DNA of 64,000 nucleotides, taken from positions 51,782 to 115,781 of the forward strand of contig CALVAY010000003.1 in NCBI GenBank assembly GCA_944325665.1, written 5' to 3'. Under the pieces are notes generated by a model, which was not told the origin of the DNA, searched no databases, and worked only from the letters and a program-made list of their open reading frames with translations. Positions 1 to 9,102 of the stretch are shown here, piece by piece. This DNA is from Candidatus Gastranaerophilales bacterium. GTDB lineage: Bacteria; Cyanobacteriota; Vampirovibrionia; Gastranaerophilales; Gastranaerophilaceae. Position 1 is the first letter of the stretch. Each line of letters begins with the position of its first letter. The position numbers and the translations under genes are program-made.

Positions 1-1
1 T

Positions 2-625
2 CAACTCGGTATGTCGATTTATACAGGAAAAATTAAACTGGAAGATGCATTTGAGACACTTATTGATTTTGAAAAATGCAACAATCTTGTACCAACAGTT
101 GTTCAAGACGTCAAAACAAAGCAAGTTCTAATGCTTGCATACTCAAATAAAGAATCTCTAAGAAAATCTTTATCAACAGGCAAAGCAACGTATTTTAGCC
201 GCTCAAGAAACGAACTTTGGACAAAAGGGGAAACAAGCGGAAATATTCAAGAATTAGTTAATGCAAAATTTGACTGCGACGGAGATACGATTTTATTTAA
301 GGTCAACCAAAAGGGAAATGCCTGCCACTTAGACCGTTTCAGCTGTTTTGAAGACAAAGATTTTTGCATTAATGAATTATATGACCTAATTTTGGACAGA
401 AAAGAAAAACTGCCAGAAAACTCTTACACAACAAAGCTTTTTAAGAATGAGTTTTATTTAAAAAGAAAAATTATGGAAGAAGCTTTTGAAAGTGTTAACT
501 TCGAGCTTGGAGACGGCCTAAGCTGGGAATCGGCAGATTTGATGTATCACCTGCTTGTCTTTATGGCTATGCACAATACAACATTTGACGACTTAGTTAA
601 CAATTTATCTTCAAGGACAAAATAA
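2..625 (+). CDS. hisIE: HisIE bifunctional histidine biosynthesis enzyme, 5' partial, probably C-terminal part of a HisA-HisIE fusion
   Basis: Catalyses steps 2 and 3 of histidine synthesis: PR-ATP pyrophosphohydrolase and PR-AMP cyclohydrolase. Numbering from the ATG at base 11, the HisI domain spans about residues 19-118, with the metal-binding DCDGD at 88-92 and cysteines in CHLDRFSC at 105-112. The HisE domain follows to the end, with KIMEEAFE and the ADLMYHLLVF helix. The reading frame is open to the left edge. The first residues, LGMSIYTGKIKLEDAF, precede the normal HisI start and resemble the C-terminal strand and helix of HisA, so the true gene probably starts outside the window. The stop overlaps the hisD start by one base (TAATG), so the two are translationally coupled. 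The function of the visible part is secure; the fusion is inference. Confidence 0.9.
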   Translation, partial: QLGMSIYTGKIKLEDAFETLIDFEKCNNLVPTVVQDVKTKQVLMLAYSNKESLRKSLSTGKATYFSRSRNELWTKGETSGNIQELVNAKFDCDGDTILFKVNQKGNACHLDRFSCFEDKDFCINELYDLILDRKEKLPENSYTTKLFKNEFYLKRKIMEEAFESVNFELGDGLSWESADLMYHLLVFMAMHNTTFDDLVNNLSSRTK

Positions 626-1890
626 TGAAAATTATACAAAGTGAAGAGTTAATTAATAACACAAACCATGATTTCTTTAGAACGACAACACTTGAAAATA
701 TTCAAGGTGCTGAAGAAATTATTTTAGACGTTAAAGAAAACGGCGACGATGCTGTTATAAAATATTCAAAACAGTTTAAAGACGGTGATTTTGGCTCGGC
801 TGAAGATTTTTTGGTAACTGAAGAAGAAATTGAAGAAGCATACAGACAAACAGATAGCAAAACCGTTGAAGCGCTCAAAAAGAGTATAAAAAATGTGGAA
901 AACTTTGCAAAAGAGCAATTTGGCTGCATTAAAGACTTAAAACTTCAGCAAAACGGCTCAATTATGGGACATAAAATTATTCCCCTAAAAAGAGTTTTAT
1001 GCTATGTGCCCGGAGGAAACTATCCCCTGCCTTCATCCGCCATTATGACCTCAATTCCTGCAAAAGTAGCCGGAGTCGATGAAATAGTTCTAACTTCACC
1101 CAGAATAAAACCTCAAACAATTGTTGCTGCAAGCCTTTGTGGAGTTGATAAGATATATAAGCTTGGCGGTTTGCAAGCTATAAGTGCTTTTGCATACGGT
1201 ACACAAACAATTAAACCCGTTGATAAAATTGTAGGCCCGGGGAACAAGTATGTAACTTATGCCAAAAAATACGTGTGGGGACAGTGCGCAATAGACTTTC
1301 TTGCAGGACCGTCTGAAGTATTAATTGTTGCTGATGACAATCAGGATGCAAACATTGTAAGTGCAGACCTTCTGGCGCAATGTGAACATGATAAGGATGC
1401 AAGAGGCTATCTTCTTTGCTTTAGCGAGGACTTTGCCAAAAGGGTTGAGGCTTGCGCAAAAGAACAGTTAAAAACTCTTGAAACATCAAACATTGCAAGT
1501 ATTTCATTTGAAAAATCAACCGCAATAATTGTAAAAGACATAAACGAGGCAGCTAAAATTAGCAACTTAAGAGCACCTGAGCACCTTGAGCTTATGTATG
1601 AAAACGCTTATAATACAATGGATAAATTTACAAACTACGGTTCATTATTTATCGGCGCAAACTGTGCAGAGGTATTTGGGGACTACTGTTCGGGCACAAA
1701 CCATGTGCTTCCGACAAACAATGCCGCTAAATACACGGGCGGATTAAGCGTTTTTGATTTTATAAAAATACAAACATATCAGATGTTATCAAAGCAAAAG
1801 GCTTGCGAATTATCCGAAGTAGCATCAAAAATTGCATATACCGAAGGGCTTATGGCACATAAACTTGCAAGCGATTTAAGGAGAAATTAA
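625..1890 (+). CDS. hisD: Histidinol dehydrogenase
   Basis: Oxidises L-histidinol to L-histidine in two NAD-dependent steps, the last reactions of the pathway; zinc enzyme, cytoplasmic. At 421 residues it matches the family length. Visible signatures are VPGGNYPLPS, the GPGNKYV loop, LLAQCEHDKDA (Gln and His zinc ligands), APEHLELM (catalytic Glu-His), EVFGDYCSGTNHVLP (Asp ligand) and a C-terminal MAHKLASDL (His ligand). It starts on the last base of the hisIE stop and its own stop overlaps the next start by one base, so it is an internal gene of an operon that enters from the left. Confidence 0.96.
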   Translation: MKIIQSEELINNTNHDFFRTTTLENIQGAEEIILDVKENGDDAVIKYSKQFKDGDFGSAEDFLVTEEEIEEAYRQTDSKTVEALKKSIKNVENFAKEQFGCIKDLKLQQNGSIMGHKIIPLKRVLCYVPGGNYPLPSSAIMTSIPAKVAGVDEIVLTSPRIKPQTIVAASLCGVDKIYKLGGLQAISAFAYGTQTIKPVDKIVGPGNKYVTYAKKYVWGQCAIDFLAGPSEVLIVADDNQDANIVSADLLAQCEHDKDARGYLLCFSEDFAKRVEACAKEQLKTLETSNIASISFEKSTAIIVKDINEAAKISNLRAPEHLELMYENAYNTMDKFTNYGSLFIGANCAEVFGDYCSGTNHVLPTNNAAKYTGGLSVFDFIKIQTYQMLSKQKACELSEVASKIAYTEGLMAHKLASDLRRN

Positions 1891-2552
1891 TGAGATTTGA
1901 ATATAATGAAAAAGAAAAAATGCAAATAAGAGTTCTTGGCGCTCTTGTAACCTTTCTTTTTTGGCTAAAACATTTCACATACTGGTATAAAAATATAAAC
2001 TATCCAAAACAACAGTGCCTTTTTGCAATATGGCATGCGCACCAATGCTCGCTCTATTCGCTTGTTGACAGGGAAAGAACAAACGTAATGATAAGCCGCT
2101 CAAAAGACGGCGAAATTATTGCAAGAGCAACAGAGGCAATGGGTCTAAAGACTGTACGAGGCTCGATTACAAGAGGCGGAGCGAGTGCAACAAAAGAGCT
2201 TATAGACAAAATTAAAAAAGGCGAATATGGCGCAATAACGGTTGACGGCCCTAAAGGCCCAAAAAGAGTCGTAAAAAAAGGAATTGTTGAAATTGCAAAA
2301 ATAACAGGTATTCCAATCGTCCCAATGAGCTGGTACTGCCCGTCAGTCGGCTTTTTAAAGTTTAAAACTTGGGATGAATTTCGCTTCCCGCTTTTTGGTA
2401 AAAAACTAATATCTTACTATGGCGACCCGATTTATGTTAGCCCTGATGCCGATAGCGATGAAATAGAAAGAATTAGAAAAGAAATCGAAGACAAGCTAAA
2501 TGAACAGTATGAAATTCTCAAAAGAGATTTCAAAAAACTTGAAAAGGCTTAA
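1890..2552 (+). CDS. DUF374 lysophospholipid acyltransferase family protein
   Basis: Predicted membrane-associated acyltransferase of the DUF374 family, related to LPLAT enzymes that acylate lysophospholipids or lipid A precursors. The 220 residues contain a hydrophobic N-terminal segment (about 12-30), the IWHAHQ active-site region (about 48-53), the block SRSKDGEII, RGSITRGGA, and VDGPKGPKR typical of DUF374. The acyl acceptor cannot be told from sequence. The start overlaps the hisD stop by one base (TAATG), so it is co-transcribed with histidine genes without an obvious metabolic link. Its stop overlaps by four bases the stop of the convergent corrinoid protein gene. Confidence 0.83.
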   Translation: MRFEYNEKEKMQIRVLGALVTFLFWLKHFTYWYKNINYPKQQCLFAIWHAHQCSLYSLVDRERTNVMISRSKDGEIIARATEAMGLKTVRGSITRGGASATKELIDKIKKGEYGAITVDGPKGPKRVVKKGIVEIAKITGIPIVPMSWYCPSVGFLKFKTWDEFRFPLFGKKLISYYGDPIYVSPDADSDEIERIRKEIEDKLNEQYEILKRDFKKLEKA

Positions 2553-3679
2553 TAGTCAAGATTTTTAACAAATTCAGGAATTTTATAAGCTTCGGTCGTG
2601 CCGACAATTATCTTCCACTCGGGAAGCGCCTCTTGAAGTTCTTCTCTAAGGTCAGACAATAGCCCGGGGATAATAAGGTTTTTATTTTTAACCTTGCCTA
2701 AAATATCATTTGCATTTACAACTTTAGAGGCGATTTCTGCGGTAATTTTTTGAGCAGACCAAGCAGTTAAGACGCTCATGCCCTCACTTGGAGTAATTAC
2801 AAGGTAAGAGCCACGAGGAATTGAAGATAGTTCATTTGCAACGGCAAAATAGCTTAGAGCAAAGTTTGTCGTTAAAAACACCAAAGCATTTTCATCGGGA
2901 TTATTAAACTCATACACCTTAGATTCAACCTGTAAAGGCTTTTGAGGGTCAGTAAAAATGTTCATACGAAGGGTAATTAAAGAAGTAAATAACGCCTCAT
3001 TAAAATGGTCAAATATCAGCATATTTGCATATTTACACAAAAGAGTTGAAGAAATTACAGATAAAGCCGCATAATCAGAAGTTTTCAGATGAACGAAAGT
3101 CGGCGCGCAAAACTTCTCATCTCTGTCAATTATTGCTTTTTTTCTTATTTTTACTAAATTTTCAACGGTATCTTTTAAATTAGTATATTCAACCTCATGC
3201 AAGTTTTTAAGAAACGAATCATCAAAGAAATTGACGCCAAGTTTAACTAATCTGTCTTTAATATTTTGTGTTAAATTGCGCAAATAAAGCGCGTCAACTC
3301 GATATTTTTCACCTATGCACTCGCACTCAAAACTCAAAACGCGGTTTAATTTATCTTCAAAATCATCATCATTGCAATCAAGCTTTACAACAAGGGCAGT
3401 AGGATTAATAAATGTTTTTTCGTGCCTATAAAGTACTGTTTCACCGCCAATTTTTAAATTATTCAACTCAAGTGTCAGCTGTTGAACTTTTTTATTGTGG
3501 TCAAGTTTATCTTTTAGTTCATCCGTAATATGGGGACACTTTTCAGCTTCAATTTGTCCTTTAGATGCCTTAATTGCAAACATCATACAAGTTGCACATC
3601 CGCACTTTTTACAGTTGGCATCAGCAGTTTTTTTACCCGCAGGTAAGAATTTAAAAATATCCATTGCGCCTAGGGACAT
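2549..3679 (-). CDS. acsC: Corrinoid iron-sulfur protein large subunit (AcsC/CdhE-like)
   Basis: Resembles the large (gamma) subunit of the corrinoid iron-sulfur protein, which carries methyl groups on cobalamin in the Wood-Ljungdahl pathway. The N-terminal [4Fe-4S] motif is complete: Cys23-x2-Cys26-x4-Cys31-x16-Cys48, followed by a TIM-barrel region. The cobalamin-binding C-terminus is marked by GMSVLTAWSAQKI, LIIPGLLSDL and EWKIIVGTTEAYKIPEF. At 376 residues it is shorter than the roughly 446 of acetogens. I chose the ATG at 3679 because it aligns with the family N-terminus and has GAGG four to five bases upstream; a TTG at 3691 and an ATG at 3664 also exist. It overlaps acsD by 10 bases. 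No CODH, acetyl-CoA synthase or methyltransferase gene lies in the window, so its methyl donor and acceptor are unknown. Confidence 0.82.
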   Translation of the reverse strand: MSLGAMDIFKFLPAGKKTADANCKKCGCATCMMFAIKASKGQIEAEKCPHITDELKDKLDHNKKVQQLTLELNNLKIGGETVLYRHEKTFINPTALVVKLDCNDDDFEDKLNRVLSFECECIGEKYRVDALYLRNLTQNIKDRLVKLGVNFFDDSFLKNLHEVEYTNLKDTVENLVKIRKKAIIDRDEKFCAPTFVHLKTSDYAALSVISSTLLCKYANMLIFDHFNEALFTSLITLRMNIFTDPQKPLQVESKVYEFNNPDENALVFLTTNFALSYFAVANELSSIPRGSYLVITPSEGMSVLTAWSAQKITAEIASKVVNANDILGKVKNKNLIIPGLLSDLREELQEALPEWKIIVGTTEAYKIPEFVKNLDY

Positions 3680-4536
3680 ACAACCTCGCAAAATTCTTTA
3701 GCTAAAACTTCAAGGGAATTAGAGCTCCATAAAACACATATATTAGCACCCGCAGACAAAAGTGCGCTTGCCGTCATTGTTTCCCACATTAAAGCACGCT
3801 CATTAAGCTCGCCCCAAGAAGGTGCAAAGTCATTACTTTTTGCCTCTTTTGCCTTATAAGCCTCTTCGCCCGCGTAAACAATAATAGGCATATTAAGCAT
3901 TTTATCGCCTTCTTGCCTTGCAAGACAAATGCGTTCAATAATACTGTAACCGTAGTCTATTCCGTACCCAATACAGCCCATATCAGGGTCAATTAGGATA
4001 TTTGACGCATTAACACCATTATCAACCGATAAAATATTAAGTTCTTTTGTTAAATTAATATCAATTGGTGTTCTCATAACAAACTTATGATTAAACTTTG
4101 ATTTAAGCGCCAAGTCTGTTATTTCTTTATAGTTTGCGGCCTGAATCGGAGAAATTACGACTTCTCTATCTAAAATCGGAATTAATGCTTTTGCAAGCTT
4201 TATATCCCAAGCGGCATTTGCACTTAATTTTATCATTAAAGGTACTTTTGCAACTTGCAGGATATTTTTTAAGACTTCTGCACAACTGCTCAAAACATCA
4301 TCAACCTTGCTGTCTTGAGGTTCAGGAATGTTGAAATAAACAGATATGAACGAGCAAGGCATGTTTTTTGCCCTTGTTTGAATTTCTAAAAAATAATCGA
4401 CAGGATTATTAATACAGCTTCCCCAGTGTTCTTTTAAAACGGGTGAATAATTTTCACTGATAAACACTGGCATTTCAAGACCGAAATACTTTTTTGAAGG
4501 ATTATCTAAAATAGTGCTAAAATCATCTGCAAACAA
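3670..4536 (-). CDS. acsD: Corrinoid iron-sulfur protein small subunit (AcsD/CdhD-like)
   Basis: Resembles the small (delta) subunit of the corrinoid iron-sulfur protein, a TIM barrel that pairs with AcsC. Family-like blocks are the early EMPVFISENYSPVL, strand-like VPLMIKLSANAAWD, MRTPIDINLTKELN, ILIDPDMGCIGYGIDYG and the C-terminal ALMWETMTASALLSAGANI. The 288 residues are near the usual 300-320. The frame begins with TTG directly after the ftsH stop and has no good ribosome site, so the start is uncertain. Coupling to ftsH translation would explain it. It overlaps the next gene by 10 bases, so the two subunits are made together. Confidence 0.8.
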   Translation of the reverse strand: MFADDFSTILDNPSKKYFGLEMPVFISENYSPVLKEHWGSCINNPVDYFLEIQTRAKNMPCSFISVYFNIPEPQDSKVDDVLSSCAEVLKNILQVAKVPLMIKLSANAAWDIKLAKALIPILDREVVISPIQAANYKEITDLALKSKFNHKFVMRTPIDINLTKELNILSVDNGVNASNILIDPDMGCIGYGIDYGYSIIERICLARQEGDKMLNMPIIVYAGEEAYKAKEAKSNDFAPSWGELNERALMWETMTASALLSAGANICVLWSSNSLEVLAKEFCEVVCP

Positions 4537-6426
4537 TTACTGTTGACCTCTTTGTTCAATTATTTTGTTCATAATTTCGTTAAATTCAGCTTCATCAAGA
4601 GTTTCGCGCTCAAGTAATTCTTTTGCTATTTTTCTTAGCATATCTTCATTTTCGGATAAAAGTTGCTTTGCAATGTTATATCTCTCATCAACAATTCTTT
4701 TAACTTCCTTGTCAATTTCGGCAGCGATTTCTTCACTAAAATCTCTTTGGTGTCCGAAATCTCGACCCATAAAGACATGTTCTTGACTTTTGCCGTATGC
4801 CAAATTACCCATTTTTTCGGACATACCGTAAACAGTAACCATTTTTCTGGCCAATGCCGAAACTTTTTCTAAATCATTTTGAGCGCCCGTTGTAATTGAA
4901 TCCAATCCGTATATAAGCTCTTCAGCTACTCTGCCGCCTAAAATCATTGTGATTCTATCTAATAGTTGAGATTTTTTAAGCGTTAAATGGTCTTTTTCAG
5001 GCAATACGGTTGTAATACCAAGAGCCATACCGCGAGGAATAATAGACACTTTATGCAACGGATCACAGTCTTTAAGAAGTCTTGCTAAAAGCGCATGACC
5101 TACTTCATGGTAAGCTGTGTTTTCTTTTTCCTCATCAGAAATAATTCTTGATTTCTTCTCAGGCCCTGCCATAACCTTATCAATTGCTTCTTCTATATTT
5201 TCCATAGAAATTTCTTTTTGGTCATGTCTTGCACTCAATAACGCTGCCTCGTTTAAAAGGTTTTGTAAATCAGCACCCGTAAAGCCCGGGGTTCTTTTTG
5301 CTAAAACCTTGAGGTCAACATCTTTTGCAAGAGGTTTATTTTTAGCATGAACTGATAAAATTTGTTCACGACCCAATATATCGGGACGATTGATTATAAT
5401 TTGTCTGTCAAACCTACCGGGTCTTAAAAGCGCATTATCCAAAATGTCTGGTCTGTTTGTAGCAGCAAGGACAATTATATTAACGTTCTCGTCAAAACCG
5501 TCCATCTCAACCAAAAGCTGGTTTAAAGTTTGCTCACGCTCGTCGTGTCCGCCGCCCATACCTGCACCTCTTTGACGGCCGACAGCATCAATTTCATCGA
5601 TAAATATTATACAAGGTTGATTTTTCTTGGCTTGTTCAAAAAGGTCTCTAACACGAGATGCACCAACACCGACGAACATTTCAACAAAATCAGAACCGGA
5701 GATAGAGAAGAAAGGAACTCCTGCTTCACCTGCTACTGCTTTTGCCATAAGCGTTTTACCCGTACCGGGGACACCGACTAATAAAACACCTTTTGGAATT
5801 TTTGCGCCAAGTTTTGTATATTTATCACCATTTTTAAGAAAATCAACAATTTCTTCGAGCTCTTGTTTTTCTTCATCAATTCCTGCAACGTCTTTAAAGG
5901 TAACTTTAACTTTATTATCCTGCATTAATTTTGCACGTGATTTGCCAAAATTCATTGCAGCGGAACCGCCTTGCTGAATACCTCTTATTAAAAGAATAAT
6001 CAAGCCTATAAAGAAAATTGGAACAAGAAGAGAGCCGATTGTACCTAAAACCGAACCTTCTTGAGGCTTTTTAACTACAATTTCTACTTTATTTTCTTCT
6101 AATGTTTTTAACAAATTCGGGTCATTTTCGGGAATTTGAACCTTATATTGAAAGCTTGAAGGCTGATTAATATTTGAAAAACCGATAACATCAGCTTTAG
6201 GCAGCTTTTGCTCAGCACTTTGGGCTTTATCATCTTTAATTTCGGCTGAAAGCATGTTCTTTGACATAACGACACTTTTAATTTCACCCGCTTTCACCTT
6301 TTGAATAAACTGAGTGTATGATATTTCACTGCTTGTTGTAGTGGGGCCCGCAAGTGCAACAACGGCAAGCAAAAGCGCGATTATACCAACAATAATATAA
6401 ACTCCTAAAGATTGATTTTTACCCAT
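4537..6426 (-). CDS. ftsH: ATP-dependent zinc metalloprotease FtsH
   Basis: Membrane-anchored AAA+ protease that degrades membrane proteins and short-lived regulators. From the ATG at 6426 it has 629 residues: two membrane helices (about 9-28 and 125-148) flanking a periplasmic domain, Walker A GVPGTGKT (218-225), Walker [10 protein letters not shown], the SRH block, and the zinc site HEVGH (440-444). An upstream in-frame ATG at 6459 lies inside the TATAAT of the likely promoter, so it cannot be the start. The ATG at 6426 has GAGGG five bases before it. It heads a unit with acsD and acsC, with no gap to acsD. Confidence 0.97.
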   Translation of the reverse strand: MGKNQSLGVYIIVGIIALLLAVVALAGPTTTSSEISYTQFIQKVKAGEIKSVVMSKNMLSAEIKDDKAQSAEQKLPKADVIGFSNINQPSSFQYKVQIPENDPNLLKTLEENKVEIVVKKPQEGSVLGTIGSLLVPIFFIGLIILLIRGIQQGGSAAMNFGKSRAKLMQDNKVKVTFKDVAGIDEEKQELEEIVDFLKNGDKYTKLGAKIPKGVLLVGVPGTGKTLMAKAVAGEAGVPFFSISGSDFVEMFVGVGASRVRDLFEQAKKNQPCIIFIDEIDAVGRQRGAGMGGGHDEREQTLNQLLVEMDGFDENVNIIVLAATNRPDILDNALLRPGRFDRQIIINRPDILGREQILSVHAKNKPLAKDVDLKVLAKRTPGFTGADLQNLLNEAALLSARHDQKEISMENIEEAIDKVMAGPEKKSRIISDEEKENTAYHEVGHALLARLLKDCDPLHKVSIIPRGMALGITTVLPEKDHLTLKKSQLLDRITMILGGRVAEELIYGLDSITTGAQNDLEKVSALARKMVTVYGMSEKMGNLAYGKSQEHVFMGRDFGHQRDFSEEIAAEIDKEVKRIVDERYNIAKQLLSENEDMLRKIAKELLERETLDEAEFNEIMNKIIEQRGQQ

Positions 6427-6450
6427 TTTTCCCTCTAAATATATTAATTC

Positions 6451-6486
6451 TGTTGCCATTATATCAAAAGAATAATAAAATGTTAA
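6451..6486 (-). promoter_or_regulatory. ftsH promoter
   Basis: On the minus strand there is TTAACA (6486-6481), a 17-base spacer, then TATAAT (6463-6458), which predicts a transcript start near 6451 and a leader of about 25 bases carrying the GAGGG ribosome site. It settles the ftsH start at 6426. The -35 box lies beside the ribosome site of the divergent folK gene. Confidence 0.7.
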
Positions 6487-6500
6487 TCAGGAAAAGTTAT

Positions 6501-7016
6501 ATGTCAAAAGCTTATTTATCTTTGGGAACAAATATGGGGGACAGACTGTCGAATATACAACAGGCAGTCAGGCTTTTAACAAGCGACAATAATATCAAAT
6601 TGTTAAGAGCGTCATCATTTTACGAAACACAGCCTTGGGGTTTAAGTGAGCAAAATTGGTTTATAAACGCTGCAATTGCCGTAGAAACAGAACTTTCACC
6701 GATTGAACTTTTAAGAGTATGCCAAAATATTGAAGAAAAACTTGGCAGAATAAGAGAAGGCAAGCCCAAATGGAGTGAAAGAATAATTGACATAGATATT
6801 TTATTTTATGATGATTTAATATTTAAAAACGAAATACTTGAAATTCCCCACAAATACGTTCACAAGCGTGCTTTTGCCCTTGTTCCGATGATTGAAGTTA
6901 ATGCAGATTTAAAACATCCGATTTTAAACAAAACAATTATGGAAATGCACGAAGAGCTTGAAAACCCTGAAGATGTATTTTTATACGGCACTGTTCTTCC
7001 GGAAGTTAATCGATGA
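6501..7016 (+). CDS. folK: 2-amino-4-hydroxy-6-hydroxymethyldihydropteridine diphosphokinase
   Basis: Transfers pyrophosphate from ATP to the pterin in folate synthesis; cytoplasmic. Family signatures are the N-terminal YLSLGTNMGDR, SSFYETQPWG, the NAAIAVET strand, and RWSERIIDIDI-like KWSERIIDIDILFYDD, then IPHKYVHKRAFALVP. The longer frame from 6453 is rejected: the ATG at 6501 has AGGAAAAG at the right distance and gives the normal 171 residues. Its stop overlaps the next start by four bases (ATGA). No other folate gene is present here. Confidence 0.95.
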   Translation: MSKAYLSLGTNMGDRLSNIQQAVRLLTSDNNIKLLRASSFYETQPWGLSEQNWFINAAIAVETELSPIELLRVCQNIEEKLGRIREGKPKWSERIIDIDILFYDDLIFKNEILEIPHKYVHKRAFALVPMIEVNADLKHPILNKTIMEMHEELENPEDVFLYGTVLPEVNR

Positions 7017-8086
7017 AAAAAGTTGTAATAGTAGGCTCGGGGCCATCAGGCGTATATTGCGCGATAAATCTTGAGCAAGCAAAAAATTTACAAATAGATA
7101 TTTTTGAAAAATCAATGCCGCTTAAAACAATTCTTCCGACAGGAGGAACAAGGTGCAATATCACACATTGGGCAAATGATATTAAAGAATTTGCAAAAAA
7201 TTACCCGAGAGGAGAAAAATTTTTATATTCAATTTTTCACAAGCACTTTGTACAAGAAAGCCTTGATGTGTTTTCAAAAATCGGCATTAAGACCTATATG
7301 CAAGAGGATGAAAGATATTTCCCCAAAAGCAACTCTTCAAAAGATGTAAGAGAAAAAATGCTAAAGGCGCTTAGGAGAACAAGGATAATAAAAAGAAAAA
7401 TTAACTCAATTAAAGAGCTTAATGATTATGATTTTATAGTGCTTGCCTGCGGAACAAAGGGAGTAGAAGAGCTTCTTTTAAGTACAGAGCATAAAATAAT
7501 TCCCTTAAAATCGGCTCTTTGCGGCTTAAAATTAGATTTGAACAGTCCTAAATATCCTCAAGGAGTAGTTTTAAACGCAAAAGAAGGAGAAATTTTATTT
7601 ACAAAAGAAGGCATAAGCGGACCTTTAATTTATAAAATATCTTCAATTAACGCCTATAAAAGTTTTCCTTATGATATTACGGTTGATTTATTGGACACAA
7701 AAAAACTTGAAAATGAGCTTAAAAACAACCCTAAAAAAAGCTTTGGTAACATAGTATCTCTTTTTATTCCAAAGTCTTTAGCACAAGTGATTTTAAACCA
7801 AAATTTTGATAAAAAGTGCGCAAATGTAAGCAAAAGCGAGATTGAAAACCTAAAAACAATAACTTTTAGAGTGATTTCAACTGACAACAAAGGTGAAATA
7901 GTTCATGCGGGTGGGATTTGTCTTGATGAAGTAACTAATTTCTGCCAATCAAAATTAAATCCAAAACTATTCTTCTGCGGCGAAGTGCTTGATATAGACG
8001 GTTTTTGCGGTGGTTATAATCTGCAAAACTGCTGGAGCAGCGCATATTGCGTTGCGCTTAAAATTAAAGAAATAGCAGAAAACTAA
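7013..8086 (+). CDS. FAD/NAD(P)-binding flavoprotein, HI0933 family
   Basis: Predicted cytoplasmic flavoprotein oxidoreductase of the HI0933-like family (sometimes named BaiN-like). The 357 residues start with a dinucleotide fold VVIVGSGPSGVYCA, followed by TGGTRCNITH, the family fingerprint near the FAD. There is a central substrate region, a HAGGICLDEV stretch, and a final LFFCGEVLDIDGFCGGYNLQ, the conserved FAD-binding end with GGYN. The true substrate of the family is not established. It overlaps folK by four bases at the start and shares a four-base stop overlap (CTAA) with the convergent corA. Confidence 0.85.
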   Translation: MKKVVIVGSGPSGVYCAINLEQAKNLQIDIFEKSMPLKTILPTGGTRCNITHWANDIKEFAKNYPRGEKFLYSIFHKHFVQESLDVFSKIGIKTYMQEDERYFPKSNSSKDVREKMLKALRRTRIIKRKINSIKELNDYDFIVLACGTKGVEELLLSTEHKIIPLKSALCGLKLDLNSPKYPQGVVLNAKEGEILFTKEGISGPLIYKISSINAYKSFPYDITVDLLDTKKLENELKNNPKKSFGNIVSLFIPKSLAQVILNQNFDKKCANVSKSEIENLKTITFRVISTDNKGEIVHAGGICLDEVTNFCQSKLNPKLFFCGEVLDIDGFCGGYNLQNCWSSAYCVALKIKEIAEN

Positions 8087-9033
8087 AACATACCTTTTTT
8101 TGCAAACAGTGCTGCCGCAAACATTGCAGCCAAAGCTGAAATTAGAATTACAAAAACGAAACCAAACTGATGAGCCGCAAAAGGCACATGAACATTCATT
8201 CCCCAAAAGCTTGCAAACATTGTTGGAATAGCAAGGATAATTGTAATTGAGGTTAAAAATTTCATAACCATATTCAAATTATTTGAAATTATTGAAGCAA
8301 AAGCATCCATCATATTTTCCAAGATGTTTCTGTGCATTTCAACCATCTCAAGCGCCTGCTTATTTTCAATGATAACATCTTCAAGCAAATCAATATCGTC
8401 TTCATTAAACTTAAGGGGCATATTTGCGGTTGATTTTGTCATTCTTAAAATCTTTTGCAGAACAATGTAGTTATCTTTAAGCGCGGTCGTAAAATATACC
8501 AATGACTTCTGAGCTTCAAACAGTTGAAAAAGCGCTTTGTTTTTCATAGTTTTCCTTAAGTCATCTTCAATTTTCTCTGTTTGCTTATTGATAAAATTTA
8601 AATATCTTAAGTAATACTTTGTTGAACGGAACAAAATATTAAGCAAAAACCTTGTTTTATTCTTTGTATCAAAGAAATTTGACGTTTCCTTGTTAAATGA
8701 GCTTATAATCCTGTTTTCTTTGGAGCAAACCGTAATAAAGCTTGTAGGAGTGAATATTAAACCCAAAGGCAAGGTATCAAAAGCACCTTCATCCTCCATA
8801 ATAGGAATGTTTGTGATTATAAGCAAATGCCCGTCTTCGTATTCAATACGAGAACGTTCGTCCGCGTCCAAAGAATTCCTCAAAAAGCTTTCGTCCAAAT
8901 TTAAAACAAGAGAAACTTTTTGAATTTCTTCATAAGTCGGATCAATTAAGTTAAACCAAGAACCGCATTGAGCTTCAGAAATGCTTAATTCGACAAGCTC
9001 GTTATTCTCTTGTGTCTTTAAAATCTCTATCAT
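8083..9033 (-). CDS. corA: CorA-family magnesium/divalent cation transporter
   Basis: Inner-membrane pentameric channel for Mg2+ (or Co2+/Ni2+). The 316 residues have the long cytoplasmic alpha/beta and helical domain, then two C-terminal membrane helices (about 250-275 and 288-308) joined by the GMN signature, here FWGMNVHVPF. The usual basic C-terminal tail is short (FAKKGMF). GGCGGG lies upstream of the ATG. A TATAAT on the same strand (9069-9064) could be its -10. It converges with the flavoprotein gene. Confidence 0.92.
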   Translation of the reverse strand: MIEILKTQENNELVELSISEAQCGSWFNLIDPTYEEIQKVSLVLNLDESFLRNSLDADERSRIEYEDGHLLIITNIPIMEDEGAFDTLPLGLIFTPTSFITVCSKENRIISSFNKETSNFFDTKNKTRFLLNILFRSTKYYLRYLNFINKQTEKIEDDLRKTMKNKALFQLFEAQKSLVYFTTALKDNYIVLQKILRMTKSTANMPLKFNEDDIDLLEDVIIENKQALEMVEMHRNILENMMDAFASIISNNLNMVMKFLTSITIILAIPTMFASFWGMNVHVPFAAHQFGFVFVILISALAAMFAAALFAKKGMF

Positions 9034-9102
9034 TGAAGCCCGCCTTGCTACAATTAATCCGCAATTATATTAAACTACACACAAAGATGCTTGTAAACCC
9101 TC

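Noticed and set aside
6427..6459. Upstream ATG for FtsH at 6459
   Set aside because: It lies within the TATAAT of a TTAACA-17-TATAAT promoter and has no ribosome site, while the ATG at 6426 has GAGGG.
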